Source of the DNA: Allodiplogaster sudhausi | Taxonomy: Eukaryota > Nematoda > Chromadorea > Rhabditida > Diplogasteridae | Length of the DNA stretch: 64,000 nucleotides | Assembly: GCA_945643635.1 (NCBI GenBank) | Contig: CALZFC010000033.1 | Location: 3,004,001-3,068,000 of the forward strand | Reading direction: 5' to 3' | Shown: piece after piece, positions 19,434-30,562 of the stretch | How the letters are laid out: each line of letters starts with the position of its first letter | Position numbering within the stretch: the first letter of the stretch is position 1 | Translations under genes and position numbers: made by a program | The notes under the pieces: model-generated | Told to the model about the DNA's origin: nothing | Seen by the model: the letters and a program-made list of their open reading frames with translations, nothing else | Database searches by the model: none

Positions 19434-22420
19434 ATGAAAGCAGACGAAAAGAAGTTCTTCCTCAAGGAGATCATGCAGAGGAAGGACGTCCTACTTGAGC
19501 TCAACTCCAGCCGCAAGCCGGAATGCAACGAGCGGAGAAAGAAGGCAACGGAGCAAGTTCTTGCGGCGGCAAGAATTCAGTTTGGGTTAGCAGTTATTCA
19601 CACAGATTGTAAGAAGCCATGCCGCCTAAAGCCTGATCTCTCATCTAGATCTAATAATGTGTAAATACCGACCTGGTATAATGCCTTCTGGCTTGTGGTC
19701 GGTGCTCCAACCAGCTGTGTCGCAGTCGTGCAGAGCCCCTCTCTGGCGCGCCTTCTCCTGAGGGGGCGGAGCGGAGAGAGGGGGAGAGAGTGTGCGGCCG
19801 TTGGGCGGCCGCGAGAGTGTATGTGGGTGCGCGGGTTTCAACAAGATCTTTGTAATGAGCTGTTAATTAAAAGTGAGGTGCTAATTGTAAATGCATTATC
19901 TTTTGCAGCAAACAATTCACCGAGAATCAGATGAGGACGCTAATAAAGGAGGTTGGAAAGGAAGCAAGGGTTCGCTGCGCACGCAGGCACAGGTTTTTTT
20001 TACATTTGCTTCCAATTGTTTATTATGCTTATGTGAGTAACAATAACTTATACTTCAAGATACGCCAATCAAACTGGAGGAGGGCGAGATCTTGGTGAAG
20101 AGGCGTGAATAGAGCAAGTAGAAGCAGAAGATTCTTCAACTCTTCATCAACGAATACGGTGCAACGGCTGGATATATGACGGGGCCAACTAAAAAAACGG
20201 TCGTTTTTGCGTTTTCGACGTGTTTCGTGAGATTTGTGCAGCGTTCGTAGAAAAGTTCATATACTAAACTGCATATTTTTTTAGAGTCTTTATACACGTA
20301 CAAAAGTGTACAGAATTCCGAGTGAAAAATGAGCACAACTATACATGTATTAAAATGCACAAAATTATTTTGAAGATTGAGCAAGAATATACGCGTTGAA
20401 ACATGTTCATAAAACGGAAAGAAAAATGAGCAGAAATATACATGAACAAAAGTGCTCAAGAACTAACAGAAATGTGGGCACAAATATACGCGTACAATAT
20501 GGCGTAAAAAATTTGAGCAAGAAAATACGCGTACAAAACTGCTAAAAAAAAATTGAGCGCAAAAATACATGTACAAAAGTGCTCAGAAGTGAAATACAAA
20601 TAGCAGAAAAACCTGTTAATTACAAGAATATATTAATGCTTATATGATCAAAAAACAACGAAATATCCTACTTATTGAGGAAAAACAACAAAACCTTCAT
20701 TTAATACGTTTAGAAAGTAAAAATCACAATATCGGTCATGTTCAAAGTTCCAACGTACCGAATGACAAGGTCATGACCACCCTACATTCGCAAAAAATAT
20801 ATACATTCAGACATTAGAAACAGAATAGTACAAAAAAACTTTAAAAACATAATATGGAAAAACGTAAGGATGTCGAAATATGTTTTCAAAAAAGCCTGCT
20901 AGCCGCGTTGCGTGCAAACACGTTTTGTGCGCAGGTTTTCGCGCGTTTGTGGCGCGCTTTGGAAAGCGCAAGCAGGCCGTTTTCGAAAACATGTGACATT
21001 CTTCCGTTTCTCAATATTAGTTTTTTCAAGATATTTTTGTTCTATTACGTTTCTAATGTTTTACTTTATATATTTTTGCCATGGTATTGTGAGCATGATG
21101 TTGATATTCTGTTTAATGGTCGTTTGAACATGACCGATATTGTGATTTTTATTTTCTAAACTTATTAAGTGAAAGTTTTGTTATTTTCCTAGATATGTAC
21201 TATATTTAATTGTTTTTAATACTATAAGCAGTAATTTATACTTGTAATTAACAGGTTTTTCTGCTATTTCATTTCTGAGCACTTTTGTACGTGTATTTTT
21301 GCGTTCAATCTTTGAGCAGTTTTGTACACGTATTTTCTTCCTAATTTTTTTCTAAGTGATATTGTACGCGTACATTCGTGCTCATTTTTCTTGATGAATT
21401 TGGAGCACTATAGTACATGTACTTTTCTGCCCATTTTTATGTCTGATTCATGTGCACATTTATACGCGTATCTACATGCTCATTTTTAAAAGTCATTTAT
21501 GGGCATGTTAGTACGTGTATATTTCTGTGTAACCTTTTTTGCACACCTTTGTACGTTAATAAAGATGCTGGAAAAAAGATGCAGCTTAGTACATGCACTT
21601 TTCTACACACACTGCACAAATCTCGCTAAACACGTCGAAAACGCAAAAACGACCGTTTTTTTAGTTGGCCCCGTCATATATCAAGGAATCTCCTCCTCCG
21701 GAGGAGAAAGCTTCATTTTCCCGGCTAGTTTATGCTTTCTCAGCTGCAACTTGGTTATATCGTTGGCAGTTAATTGCTTTTACTTAGCGGTCACCGAACG
21801 AGGTATCGATTGGTGAGTCGTCATTTCCTGCTTATGTTGGCGGCGAGGTCATCTCGCAGTCTGGGAAGAACAAGGTTTGCTTTTTTTACCAGCAACACGA
21901 CAGTCTTATTGTTCTAATTAGCACTTCATTTTTCGTTGCAACAAATAATATTTCAGGTTCTTCGAGAGCAAGATCACGGGCATGATCATATGCAAGAAGG
22001 CCGCGAGAACCAAGTGCCGCTCTTCCGCCCGCCTGCAATCCTATCAGCGCCCGTAAGTATAATATCCCTTTTTATTTTTTAGATGTCTCGTGGAGTTTCC
22101 GAGGCTCTTCTTCGCTGCCAACACTCGGAGTTGATTCTAGTTAGTATTGTTAACTAAATTGCCTGAATTAAAATATGAATTGATGGATTTTTTATATAAT
22201 ATTCTTATGTGTGTTGTAGGCGCAGACTCGTGCATTCAACAAGTGGCACGATCACATGAACGAGATGTCTGCGATGGCTACCTCTGTTACGCGCCTATCG
22301 GAAGGAGTGCTCAACTTCCTTAACTCCTTCCATTTCGCACCAGTGGAACAAGAAGTAGAAGTGGCTACTGCTACAGCGCCAGCCAGTACGGCAATGTCTT
22401 CCCGTTCCACCGAATATTAA
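19434..22420 (+). pseudogene. Myb/SANT- or Zeste-like DNA-binding gene, interrupted by a foldback element
   Basis: Exon 19434-19588 encodes MKADEKKFFLKEIMQRKDVL, then ELNSSRKPECNERRKKATEQ, in the style of the Myb/SANT-like or Zeste regulatory domain found in transposon-associated proteins. Exon 19909-19992 joins in phase (KQFTENQMRTLIKEVGKEAR). Later exon-like pieces lie at 20060-20110, 21961-22051 and 22220-22420; the last ends NKWHDHMNEMSAMATSV, then EGVLNFLNSF and a stop at 22420. The third piece is out of phase or stopped, and a 1.5-kb foldback element lies between 20110 and 21690. Whether the pieces still form one spliced gene is uncertain. They could also be a transposon-encoded DNA-binding ORF. 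Confidence 0.45.
20170..21685. mobile_element. Foldback-type inverted-repeat element
   Basis: The ends are perfect inverted copies: gatatatgacggggccaact... at 20170 and its reverse complement ending at 21685. The next ~45 bp (aaaaaacggtcgtttttgcg) also match. The arms contain many degenerate ~40-bp subrepeats built on aatacgcgtacaaaa(g/c)tgctca, with palindromic tacgcgta cores, in direct orientation on the left and inverted on the right. Arms made of short subrepeats are the hallmark of foldback elements. No transposase is present. The 20807-21160 frames in the centre look like chance. Confidence 0.75.
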
Positions 22421-23079
22421 GGATGTAACACGTTTGTTTTTAATGTATTTTAGTCTAGAATTCCTTCTTCTTGTAATAATTTGGCTTTATTTAACAGAAA
22501 ATAATTTTTAGAAATTTTAGTGAATTTTAGAGGACAGAAAATTATAGAGATTTTAGAAAGAGTAATCTCCTTTTTTATTCTTTAACCAAAAGTTTGTGAT
22601 TCATTTGTTTGTTGTTTCTTTAGTTGTTATCGATTGTTCGTTGAAGCATTCTTTCCAAACTGGGCTTTCATTGCAAAGGTAGCAGTGCAAACCTTCCCTC
22701 ACATATTAATTTTTCTTTTCTAAAATATTTACTACTATATATTAAAATGAATCTGCGTTGCATGAAATTCTTCTTGTGAAGAATATTGAAGAATATTTTG
22801 CAATCTGCGAAAACATATTCTTGAGAAGCGGTAATGAATTTTCGCTCTGATAAACTATCTTAGGGTTACCAAGAACCAAGTGATTCTACATTAGTAGATC
22901 GAGTACATTTTGAACGCGCCTTCAAATATATGGCCCTTCTTCTGCCGCCGTAGTAAAGTGTCGTTTTTTCTCATACGAAAATGTCCTATTTCTCTGTCTC
23001 TAACGCGAACACACTGTGTTTTTCCTCAAAACAGGTAAACATGTTGAATAATAAAAATTCTTGTTTTAAGGTACTTAGT

Positions 23080-23250
23080 AGTTCATCGGAAATTTTTACC
23101 CGAATTTTTTCGAAAATCGGGCTCAAACGGGCCTAATTTTGGGACGGGCCGGGCCCAAAATTCTTGGGCCCAGAAATGGTTTAGGCCGGGCCGGTCCAGA
23201 CCTTGGGCCCGACGGGCCGGGCCGGCCCAAAATTTTTGGGCCACTTACCG
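23080..23250. repeat. GGGCCGGGCC-rich interspersed repeat
   Basis: The stretch is built from gggccgggcc/ggcccaaaatt units (gacgggccgggcccaaaatt near 23141, tgggcccgacgggccgggcc near 23203), much more GC-rich than its surroundings. A similar composition occurs inside the hAT MITE at 25574-25683, suggesting a related but decayed copy. No clear terminal repeats or target duplication here. Confidence 0.5.
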
Positions 23251-23261
23251 GCTCTGCCTGC

Positions 23262-23635
23262 ATCTGAACTGCCAGGGCGCGCTGGACGGTGCAGCAATCC
23301 GAACGAGTGTGCCATCGAGTAGCCCTATCACATCTGCAAGGTTTATATGCCCTTTTTATTATTCATGGGATGTTTCTCTCTGGTGTTTGTATTCCCTACT
23401 TGAAAATTGTCCTCGAAAGCTGAATGCATTCGCAGCTCCTCTACAGTATCCAACACTCATGATTGGATACTGTATCCTTGTGTCGCGGATGGAAAGAACA
23501 CAACGGATAAATCTCCAGAAGCAGTTATGGATAGTCGACTCACATGTGCCAAACGCATCAGCCAGGACTATCATCGGCGCATTTGAGAGGAGAGAGCGGA
23601 GCCCAATCAAAGCCTAATTAGAATTTCATAAAGCA
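23262..23635 (-). pseudogene. PIF/Harbinger-type transposase fragment
   Basis: Exon-like 23635-23359 encodes LRSLLSNAPMIVLADAFGTC, then ESTIHNCFWRFIRCVL and IRDTRIQYP, a helix-turn-helix of the HARBI1/DDE_Tnp_4 type. After a short intron ending ccttgcag, the piece at 23335-23262 gives DVIGLLDGTLVRIAAPS, the conserved first catalytic Asp motif (DGT.V.I.AP) of that family. The rest of the DDE domain is not found. I call it a truncated remnant. Confidence 0.65.
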
Positions 23636-23999
23636 GGCACTAGAACTACATGTTTCCTCACTTGATTTTGTAATGCCCAATGGGTACTGAGCAACCTTCA
23701 TATATGTATGTAGGGTGAATAGCGCCACCAGCTTTCCAGAAGGCTGTGATCTCTTGTAATTCCTTGGATGGCGTAGAAGAGACGTTTCACGAAAAGTTTG
23801 AATTTCAAGGGGTTGTATCTCGATCCCCAGGGATCGTACATTAGACGCCTAGAGCGCAACTTAGGGACCACGGAGCAAGAAGTTACGGCACCCTGAGGGA
23901 TGGCTTATACATATGTATTTCTACTGATGCCATTTGCCGACCTTCAGAAAGATGAGCGAGTTTATCGGCATTGTAAAGAGCACGAGTACATTAATTGGC

Positions 24000-24720
24000 T
24001 GCTTTCGGGAAAAAAGCGAGCAGTTGCTACGCAGTTAAAAATGCACAAAGTAGTCCACTAGCAGTGACAAAATGCATTAGCAGTTGAAAAGTGTAACGGT
24101 TGAACTGCTAATGCGTACTGCGACTGGACTGCGAAGCTGTTGCAAAGCTACGACAACTGAACTGCTAAAATTTTGAATTTCGAAAACTCCTGCAACGATA
24201 AGCATTAAAGATAAATGAAAGCAACTAAATAGCTGGGAAAGGTAAACGTGCTCCGTCCGCCCCATGTCAAGACTGTGCACCCAGTTCTGAAGAAATGTAC
24301 AGGTCGAAAAAATCCGCCGAATTTAGGTTGCTGCCATTTGTGGGCATCCCAGAGCCGGTTTACCTCATAGTTTCTCTCAAAACATCAAGGCATGGCATCA
24401 TAATTTTCTTTAAGTGCAGCTCATACGGCAAGGTTACCTGTTACGTGAGTTAACGGTAAAGAATTTTGGTGAAATATCAACAGTATAAGTTTCCGGTGTG
24501 GTGACAATCGGCGCCTACAGTATTCAATTTAGCAGTTCAGAAGTTGCTGCTAAGCAACAGCTTAATTCCCTACTAGCCTTTGATTTGCTTTCATTTAGAA
24601 ACAGCTACGCACCCCATGAGCAGCTTAGCAGTTGAAAATTCCCGCAGGGGCAGTTGAAAAGTGTAAGGGTTCAACTGCTAAAATTCCTGCTAAGTTGTTG
24701 CTATTGTAGCATAGCTTAAA
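24000..24720. repeat. AGCAGTT-rich inverted-repeat region
   Basis: The phrase agcagttgaaaagtgtaa(c/g)ggttgaactgctaa is a near-palindrome (24079-24112), and a variant recurs near 24651-24681. Many half copies (agcagttgaa, ttcaactgct, gctgctaag) lie between. The region probably represents one decayed inverted-repeat element with ends near 24000 and 24710. No coding sequence is supported. Confidence 0.5.
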
Positions 24721-25565
24721 ATGGGGCGCCCCTGAGAGAGAGAGAGAGAGATAGAGAAGGGAAGAAGGAAGCGATAGAAATAGAAACAATATCTTTTGAT
24801 TGAGGACATCGCAAGGATCGTGTCACTCTCGAGATTCACAAGAAAACAAGGAAGCTCTACAGTTTCTTTTATGTTTTGCATTCATTAATTAATGAATAAA
24901 TTTATTATATGGAATGTGAATTTGTTTGTGACGATGTTAACAAAAAGAAGAGATAAAAGAAGAACAACATCAGCATAATGAAGAATGAACGGAAACACAT
25001 GTGCATCAGAAGAAGAATGGAAGTAACACAAGTGATGAATGAATGAATAGAGATGTACATACATATCAAGAGGCATACATATGCGCACGCGGCCCGTTCA
25101 TGGAGTCTGTAGCAGACACACTATAACTCACTTTGACGCACCAAAATTCAACTGAAACCCGACCGGCCGAGTAAAAGGATCGTCACTCGGCTGAATTCAG
25201 CTTAAAATTGGGTGGTTTTCACTTCATTCCATAGAAGAGAAAATGAGATTTCATGACAAGGATGTCGCATTTGAAAAAAGAGTGGAAAAGAATGCTAAAA
25301 TAAATTCAAGAGAAACTTTTTTTTTACCGACCGTCCAACCGACCGTCCAGCGTTAGGATCGTCACATTCGATGAATATTCAATCATATAAAATGGTTTGT
25401 ATGTTATTCTATCGGCAAGAAGCAGAGAATTCTCCACAAGGATAATCACAAGCGTGAAAATGTGTAGTTTTTGTTTGCAATAGCCTGGATGTTAGAGTGA
25501 AATGAACGTTTTTTCTTTCTTGATTTAACTGTTCCGCTTAAATTCCAATGACGAATATGTATAGG

Positions 25566-25691
25566 GCTGGAGCCAAGGGTGGGCAAAAACAGGCCCGGGC
25601 CAGCCCGCCTTCCTTGCGGGCCGGGCCCTACCTTGGCCCGCCAAATTAGCAACGGCCGGGCCGGCCCGGGCCGCCCACCCCTGGCTGGAGC
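25566..25691. mobile_element. hAT-type MITE with 8-bp target duplication
   Basis: The element at 25574-25683 begins caagggtgggcaaaa and ends gcccacccctg, matching the CAGGGGTGGGC-type ends of hAT transposons. It is flanked by the perfect 8-bp direct repeat gctggagc at 25566-25573 and 25684-25691. The 110-bp interior is composed of ggcccgggcc-type GC-rich inverted repeats. It encodes nothing and is a non-autonomous hAT derivative. Confidence 0.85.
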
Positions 25692-26025
25692 ACTCGGTGT
25701 TCACATGCTGTCCTCATGGAGAGTTCATCTCTCTCACTCTATGTACATATGTCTAACTCTTTTCTTTCTCGCTCTGTATCTCTCTCTTTTAGTGCATCTC
25801 TCTCACTCTTTTTTTATATAGTTTGAGCTGGAACACTCTGCTGCCACTTGCATGGGGGAAAGAGGGGGAACACGAACAAAGAATGAAAGTGAGAGTCTTC
25901 CATGAAGCGTTCTTTCTCCGCTGTTTTCTTTTGCTTTATCTGTTTCTTTTTTTTGCATGCTCAGAATCTTTTGTGCGTTCTCCTTCTTCTTCTTCTCACT
26001 TCCCCCCCCCCCCCCCGGTGAAAGG

Positions 26026-26608
26026 ATGCAAGCTGATGATCAAGGAGATTTGTCATGTCTTCATCGTCCCAGCAAGGAAAGGCTCGTTCATTGAACTCGC
26101 CTCTCAATGTGCTGACTACTCGAAGTATGTGTTCTCGAATCGTTTTTTAGTTGTAATGAAGATGAGATACACAGACACATCGGAATCACCCTTGAGTTTG
26201 ATGTTGGTTTCTTTCTACCAGCTGAGAGTTAATGAGTATTCCGTGGATGAGAACGGCGAGAAGCACCTTGAACTATCAGTCAAGTCAAATCAGAAGGGCT
26301 CACGAGAACGATCGAACTTCTTTGTCATCGACAGAGATCTGGAGAAGAACGAAGAAGACATCAAGTTCAATCTTCCCCTTACCGACCAGAACCGAAGCGC
26401 AGCTATCAACACAGTACTCCGAAGGGACTTGACTGCATCTCTCACGGCTGCAATTCCAACTCTGAATACCAAAGAATATCCTTATCTTTTTGCCCTCGTC
26501 AAATATAAGAAAGGGACGTCGAAAGAGCAGTTGCGGTTCATGCGTGACACATTTTCAAGTGTAACAGTGGACAAGTGTGGAGTCGTGACAGGGAGCCGTG
26601 CAGCTTAA
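26026..26608 (+). CDS. Unrecognised protein, 3' portion
   Basis: An open frame with protein-like composition runs to a stop at 26606-26608: KLMIKEICHVFIVPARKGSF, then VNEYSVDENGEKHLELSVKS, then FVIDRDLEKNEEDIKFNLPL, and a C-terminus KYKKGTSKEQLRFMRDTFSS. A short in-frame intron may run from gtatgtgt (about 26125) to an AG near 26220-26226, but the frame is open without splicing. The 5' end is unclear: upstream is a low-complexity tract including a run of 15-16 C at about 26002-26017. I do not recognise the family. It lies just upstream of a TIR element. Confidence 0.5.
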
Positions 26609-26913
26609 TTCTCCGTTCAAAATGATGAGAAATGGATTAATTTATTCAGTTCGATCGAAGACGCGGTCGCTGTGGCTGAAGACAATGTGCATCTCTCGGG
26701 AGTAGATTTCTTGAAAAATTTCATAACACAGCAGCCGCCGTAGTAAAGTGTCGCTTTTTCGGGGGGAGAACTGGCGGGACCTCCCCCGACCCAGCAACAT
26801 GCTCCGCCACCTTTCTTCCCCCACCCTTCACCATTTGCCGGGAGGACGGCAGCATCTCTGGCGATGCATTATTGTGTTTCTGTCAACACACTGTTGGGGC
26901 AATGTAAGAATTC

Positions 26914-26985
26914 AAGCCTAACGCAGTAGGCAGCACGCTCATCCACAGCTCTTAGTGTCGCAGGTTCGATCCCCGATAGGTGTAC
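26914..26985 (+). ncRNA. tRNA-like (tRNA-Met-like) sequence, possible SINE head
   Basis: The phrase cgcagtaggcagcacgct resembles the D-arm/A-box of a tRNA-Met. About 30 bases on, gcaggttcgatcccc matches the B box and T-arm. The putative ends gccta and taggt pair, and a run of six T follows at about 26987, like a Pol III terminator. The anticodon stem is poor and the acceptor stem weak. I read it as a tRNA-derived repeat or pseudogene, not a working tRNA. Confidence 0.4.
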
Positions 26986-27499
26986 TTTTTTGGTTCCTTC
27001 CAACTGCCGAGTGGACGGCGGCTTTTCTGAAGAGAGAGAGAGAGACAGAGGGAGAGAGAGACAGAGAGAGAGAGAGAGAGAAGTCAGAGACAGCGAGAAA
27101 GTGGGAGAGAGAGACGGGCATAGGAGAAAACAAAAGCAGCGTGTTCAAAAGCACCTAGAGCAATAATGATGCAATACAATTTTGATCGGGAATCGAATCC
27201 GGTTCATTGTAAACTACTGTATGCCTTGCATATTTTTGCTGATTACAGTACAAAAGGTGTACTATAGAAAATTCCCTGGAAAGAAGTATTTCCGAAAACT
27301 CTCAAGATCCAATACAACCCATAATAAGAAATTAAAATTCTAAAGAAATGTTTTTGTTGTTCTCTTCCCCTCGACAGCTCTTCCCCATGCCCTCGAACTT
27401 GCTTATATGCATGACTTCAACAACGCAACCATCAACGTATGGTACACACATTCATTGTCTCCAAACAAGAATAATAATGGCATGGTGAAATCAACAACA

Positions 27500-28345
27500 A
27501 AACAACACATTTGCTTCTTCTCGGCCACCTTCTCGCTCTCCGAGATCTTGCGGAGGAATTCGCTTCTCTTCGTTTTCGATCCTCTCCTCGCGTCGCTTGC
27601 GCGCCTCCTTGTTCTTGTCACGACGGGTGGTCACTGAAATGTATGAATCTTGCTTACTTTTATTGCTCCTAGTTACATTTAGTAATCACTTAAGTATATC
27701 ACCCAAAACCATAAACACAATAGATTCAAAAGCCTTTTAATGCCGCTTTTATAATACTAATTACTCGTTGAACATTGCTTGCTGACTTGATTAAAACAAA
27801 GAAACTATACTGGAAACAACACCAAAAAAATCCCTGAGAAGTAGGGATTAAAACTGACGCGAGCTGCTTGGAGCGGGTGTTCTCGGCCTTCTTCTTGAAG
27901 ATGAACTCCATGAGTCCCTGCAAATGAGGGTGGAGGAATTCATATTTTGCTATTTATTTGAATATTTACAAATAGATCTTATGGCCCTCACTTTATTATT
28001 ACTATGATCCGCACAGCTATACACAAATCATTGTCAGAAGCTAAAAGCGCTGCCCCAATGTTGTGCAATCCCTGCATCGAATTGCGCAATGTTGTGTAAT
28101 ATCTGTTTTTTTTTTTAAATAATAAGTTAGATCAACCAAACTAGTAGATTATGGGATCGTTTCTTTAAAGAGAATAGGCCATGATTTTTCCTACGAAATA
28201 AAATAATAGAAAAAAAAACAACACCCTCACTTCCCAGAAAAGCAAAGCGAAAAATAAGTTCATTTAGTCCCAATACAATTTCAGATACAGCACTTCAGCA
28301 CGGCCGAAGCCAGCCGCTTCTGAAGGCGCGGGGTACTGCAAAGGA
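27500..28345 (-). pseudogene. Exon-like fragments inside the TIR element
   Basis: Three minus-strand blocks have exon character. One near 28333-28286 follows tttcctttgcag and reads YPAPSEAAGFGRAEVLYL. One at 27919-27856 lies between tttgcag and a GT donor and reads LMEFIFKKKAENTRSKQLAS. One near 27636-27500 follows catttcag and reads TTRRDKNKEARKRREERIEN, then in another frame FLRKISESEKVAEKKQ. Composition (Lys/Arg/Glu-rich, highly charged) is protein-like, but the blocks do not join in a single frame. They may be host exons captured by the element. I do not recognise the parent gene. Confidence 0.35.
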
Positions 28346-29186
28346 AAAAAATTAACGAGACTTTCCAGAAAATCCCTAGTTCAAATTGTAAGAATATAAA
28401 AGAAGAAGAAAAAATTACTTTATTAAAAAACACCAAGAAATTTCATCATCATTACTTCAAAGCAAAATAAGCTTATGAAATTTGAAGAAGAAAAAAAGAA
28501 CCTTAATAGGGCACCACAAAAAGTCGTTAGGAGGCGGTGGACGCGAAGCGGAGAAGAGCGCGCGGCTGAGACATTCTTGGATGGGAGCCCGGTGCCCTCG
28601 TTCCTTAGCTACCTATGAGCATTAAAACGACAAAAATAGTATAATTATAACACAGGATGACAAAGAATAACACAAAACAAAAAGTACATCCCATTTGTTA
28701 AAGCGAGTTCGAATACAAGCACATCGAAATTTTCAAGAACGTATAGCTCCCGAATTCCGAATATTCTGCTAAACAGCACGAGTGCAATTTCATTTGCTCC
28801 GGAAAGGGCCGATCTCCCGGAGAAATCTTCGACGCTATGACCATAGCGTCACAAATTTCCCCCACCCGGCAAGTTGTGACTCTCAGTTAGAAATACTCTC
28901 TCGCTGTCTCTGTCTTTCGGCGAAGGTGGCCGGACAGCATGTACCCGGTTGGATGGAGGGACCGGCCAGATCTCGCCGGAGACGCGTTAGAGACAGAAAA
29001 AGAGCACTTTTTTCAAGAGAATCAGGCGTTCCCCGGTGAGGCAAGCCCCGCGAGTTCTCCCCCCAAAAAGCGACACTTTACTACGGCGGCAGCAGCGAGA
29101 AGATGGAGGGATACGAGAAATTCAGGTGCTAAAGTACCCCCGAAACCTTGATGGCTCCATCATGACCGGATACTATATCAAAGTGT

Positions 29187-30102
29187 GGCTGTGCATGGAA
29201 GTTGTCTGGGCAAACCCCGGGTGAAGAGAACGCTTGCTCGGTCGGGATTAGCTTGCCAGCTTTTCATGTTTACGACGGAACCGGCACAGTTACAGACCGA
29301 CATTCTCTCATCGAAGTCGGTGACCCGTTCGCAGACATTCACGGACTCTCATTTGAAGAAGCCTACAAACGACTGAATCCAAATGAAGAAGCTGCGGAGG
29401 AGGTCGTCGGAGACGAATTCGGAGACGGAGTCGGAGTCGGAGTCGGAGTCGGAGGCGGAGCCGGAGTCGGAGTCGGAGGGGAGTCGGAGTCGGGCCGGAG
29501 TCTGAGGCGGAGTCGGAGTCGGAGGCGGAGCCGGAGTCGGAGGCGGAGGCGTACGCCGTTGGCGCCTCGGATCTGATTCTGATTCGGAGCAGGAAAGCAC
29601 TCAGGTCAGTATGTGAGCTCTCCGTTGAACCAGAGAGCACATCCACCAGGATGGAGTGGTCCACCACCTAAGCGACCGAGAACAGAGCAGTGCATTAATC
29701 TGGATGGAGAAGAACCAATCTGCCCAGATCAAGATCCTCCTCTCACCGTTGGCTACTTCGATAAGCATATTGGAGCACACCTCAGCAGTGCAATCAAAGA
29801 ATCCATGCCGCAATTTCTTGCTTCTATTCACGGTGAGGCCAATCGTGTCATCCAGCAGACGCGAGAATTGCAGTCAACAGGGTTGACTAACAAGCAAGCA
29901 ATGGACCAACTGATCAACGCTCGAATAGAAGAGCTGCAGAATAAAGAAGAATGGATGAGTGAGCTGGAAGCACAGAAAGCCAGAACAATTCTTGTCTCAG
30001 CAGGATTGACAATAGAACATGCGAAAGTCATATTGTCGCTGCATTGGATCAGAATTAAGAAGAGAAAAGATGGCATTATGTATATTGTGCACTGTGCGAG
30101 AT
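29187..30102 (+). CDS. Unrecognised gene with acidic/Ser repeat and helical C-terminal exon
   Basis: The first part (29202 onward) reads SGQTPGEENACSVGISLPAF, then VYDGTGTVTDRHSLIEVGDP and GLSFEEAYKRLNPNEEAAEE, before entering a GGAGTC hexamer array whose frame depends on small indels. After it, SDSDSEQESTQ ends at a GT donor near 29605. The next block (from about 29628) reads PPGWSGPPPKRPRTEQCINL, then DGEEPICPDQDPPLTVGYFD, followed by a long amphipathic helical region (QQTRELQSTGLTNKQAMDQL) to a stop at 30102. PPKRPR looks like a nuclear localisation signal. Family and start codon are unknown. It may be transposon-derived, given its surroundings. Confidence 0.4.
29418..29560. repeat. GGAGTC/GGAGGC hexanucleotide minisatellite
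   Basis: About 20 tandem hexamers of ggagtc, ggaggc and ggagcc, with one ggggagtcgg shift. It can be read as (GV)n, (ES)n or (SR)n depending on frame. It lies within the unrecognised gene at 29187-30102, so unit-length indels keep frame while the visible single-base shifts do not. Confidence 0.85.
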
Positions 30103-30562
30103 GAAGAAACTGAAGTCACTTTTCGCAACAGAGGGACGCCTCGTTGATCCAAGCTGAAGGATACGAAAAAAAAATAATTGTAGTGCGTAGCAACTGCTCG
30201 CTTTTTCCCGATATTTGTAAAGCCTAAATCCTTTAAGTATTTCATATAAGCATACATATGTATGTACATACATATGTATGCATGTACATAGAAAGAACGA
30301 AGACACACTTATTGTAGAGAATCCCATAGATACCTCATATGTTTATGGAATACTTTAACTTTTATATACATAGATATACATTTTTTACTGAAGAAACCCC
30401 TTATTTCTTTATGAATGAGACAACAAGCAACAACATTAATAAGACAGTAGCAATTTGTCATAAGAACAATATGCATCCTCTATTTTTTTATTTATTATTT
30501 CTGCTAAACAGAAAAAGAAGGAATGAAGAAGATGTGAGAAGCCTAAATGGCTAGACTAAAAT

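Larger units (their letters stand above)
26731..29094. mobile_element. 2.4-kb TIR element with captured exon-like fragments
   Basis: The left end is gccgccgtagtaaagtgtcg followed by ctttttcggggggagaactg. The right end, reversed, is gccgccgtagtaaagtgtcg followed by ctttttggggggagaactcg. The ends stay similar for ~55 bp. A short direct repeat (agca/gcagc, ambiguous because the flank is agcagc-like) borders both sides. A related single end (gccgccgtagtaaagtgtcg) occurs at 22943. No transposase is seen inside. It contains a tRNA-like segment, a (GA)n array and three exon-like blocks on the minus strand. Confidence 0.65.

Noticed and set aside
20807..21160. Frames on both strands in the centre of the foldback element
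   Set aside because: They fall in inverted-repeat DNA around a palindromic centre and have no recognisable domain.
29308..29667. 119-codon minus-strand frame with RLRLRL/SASDSG repeats
   Set aside because: Antisense shadow of the GGAGTC hexamer array; the plus-strand gene explains the region better.
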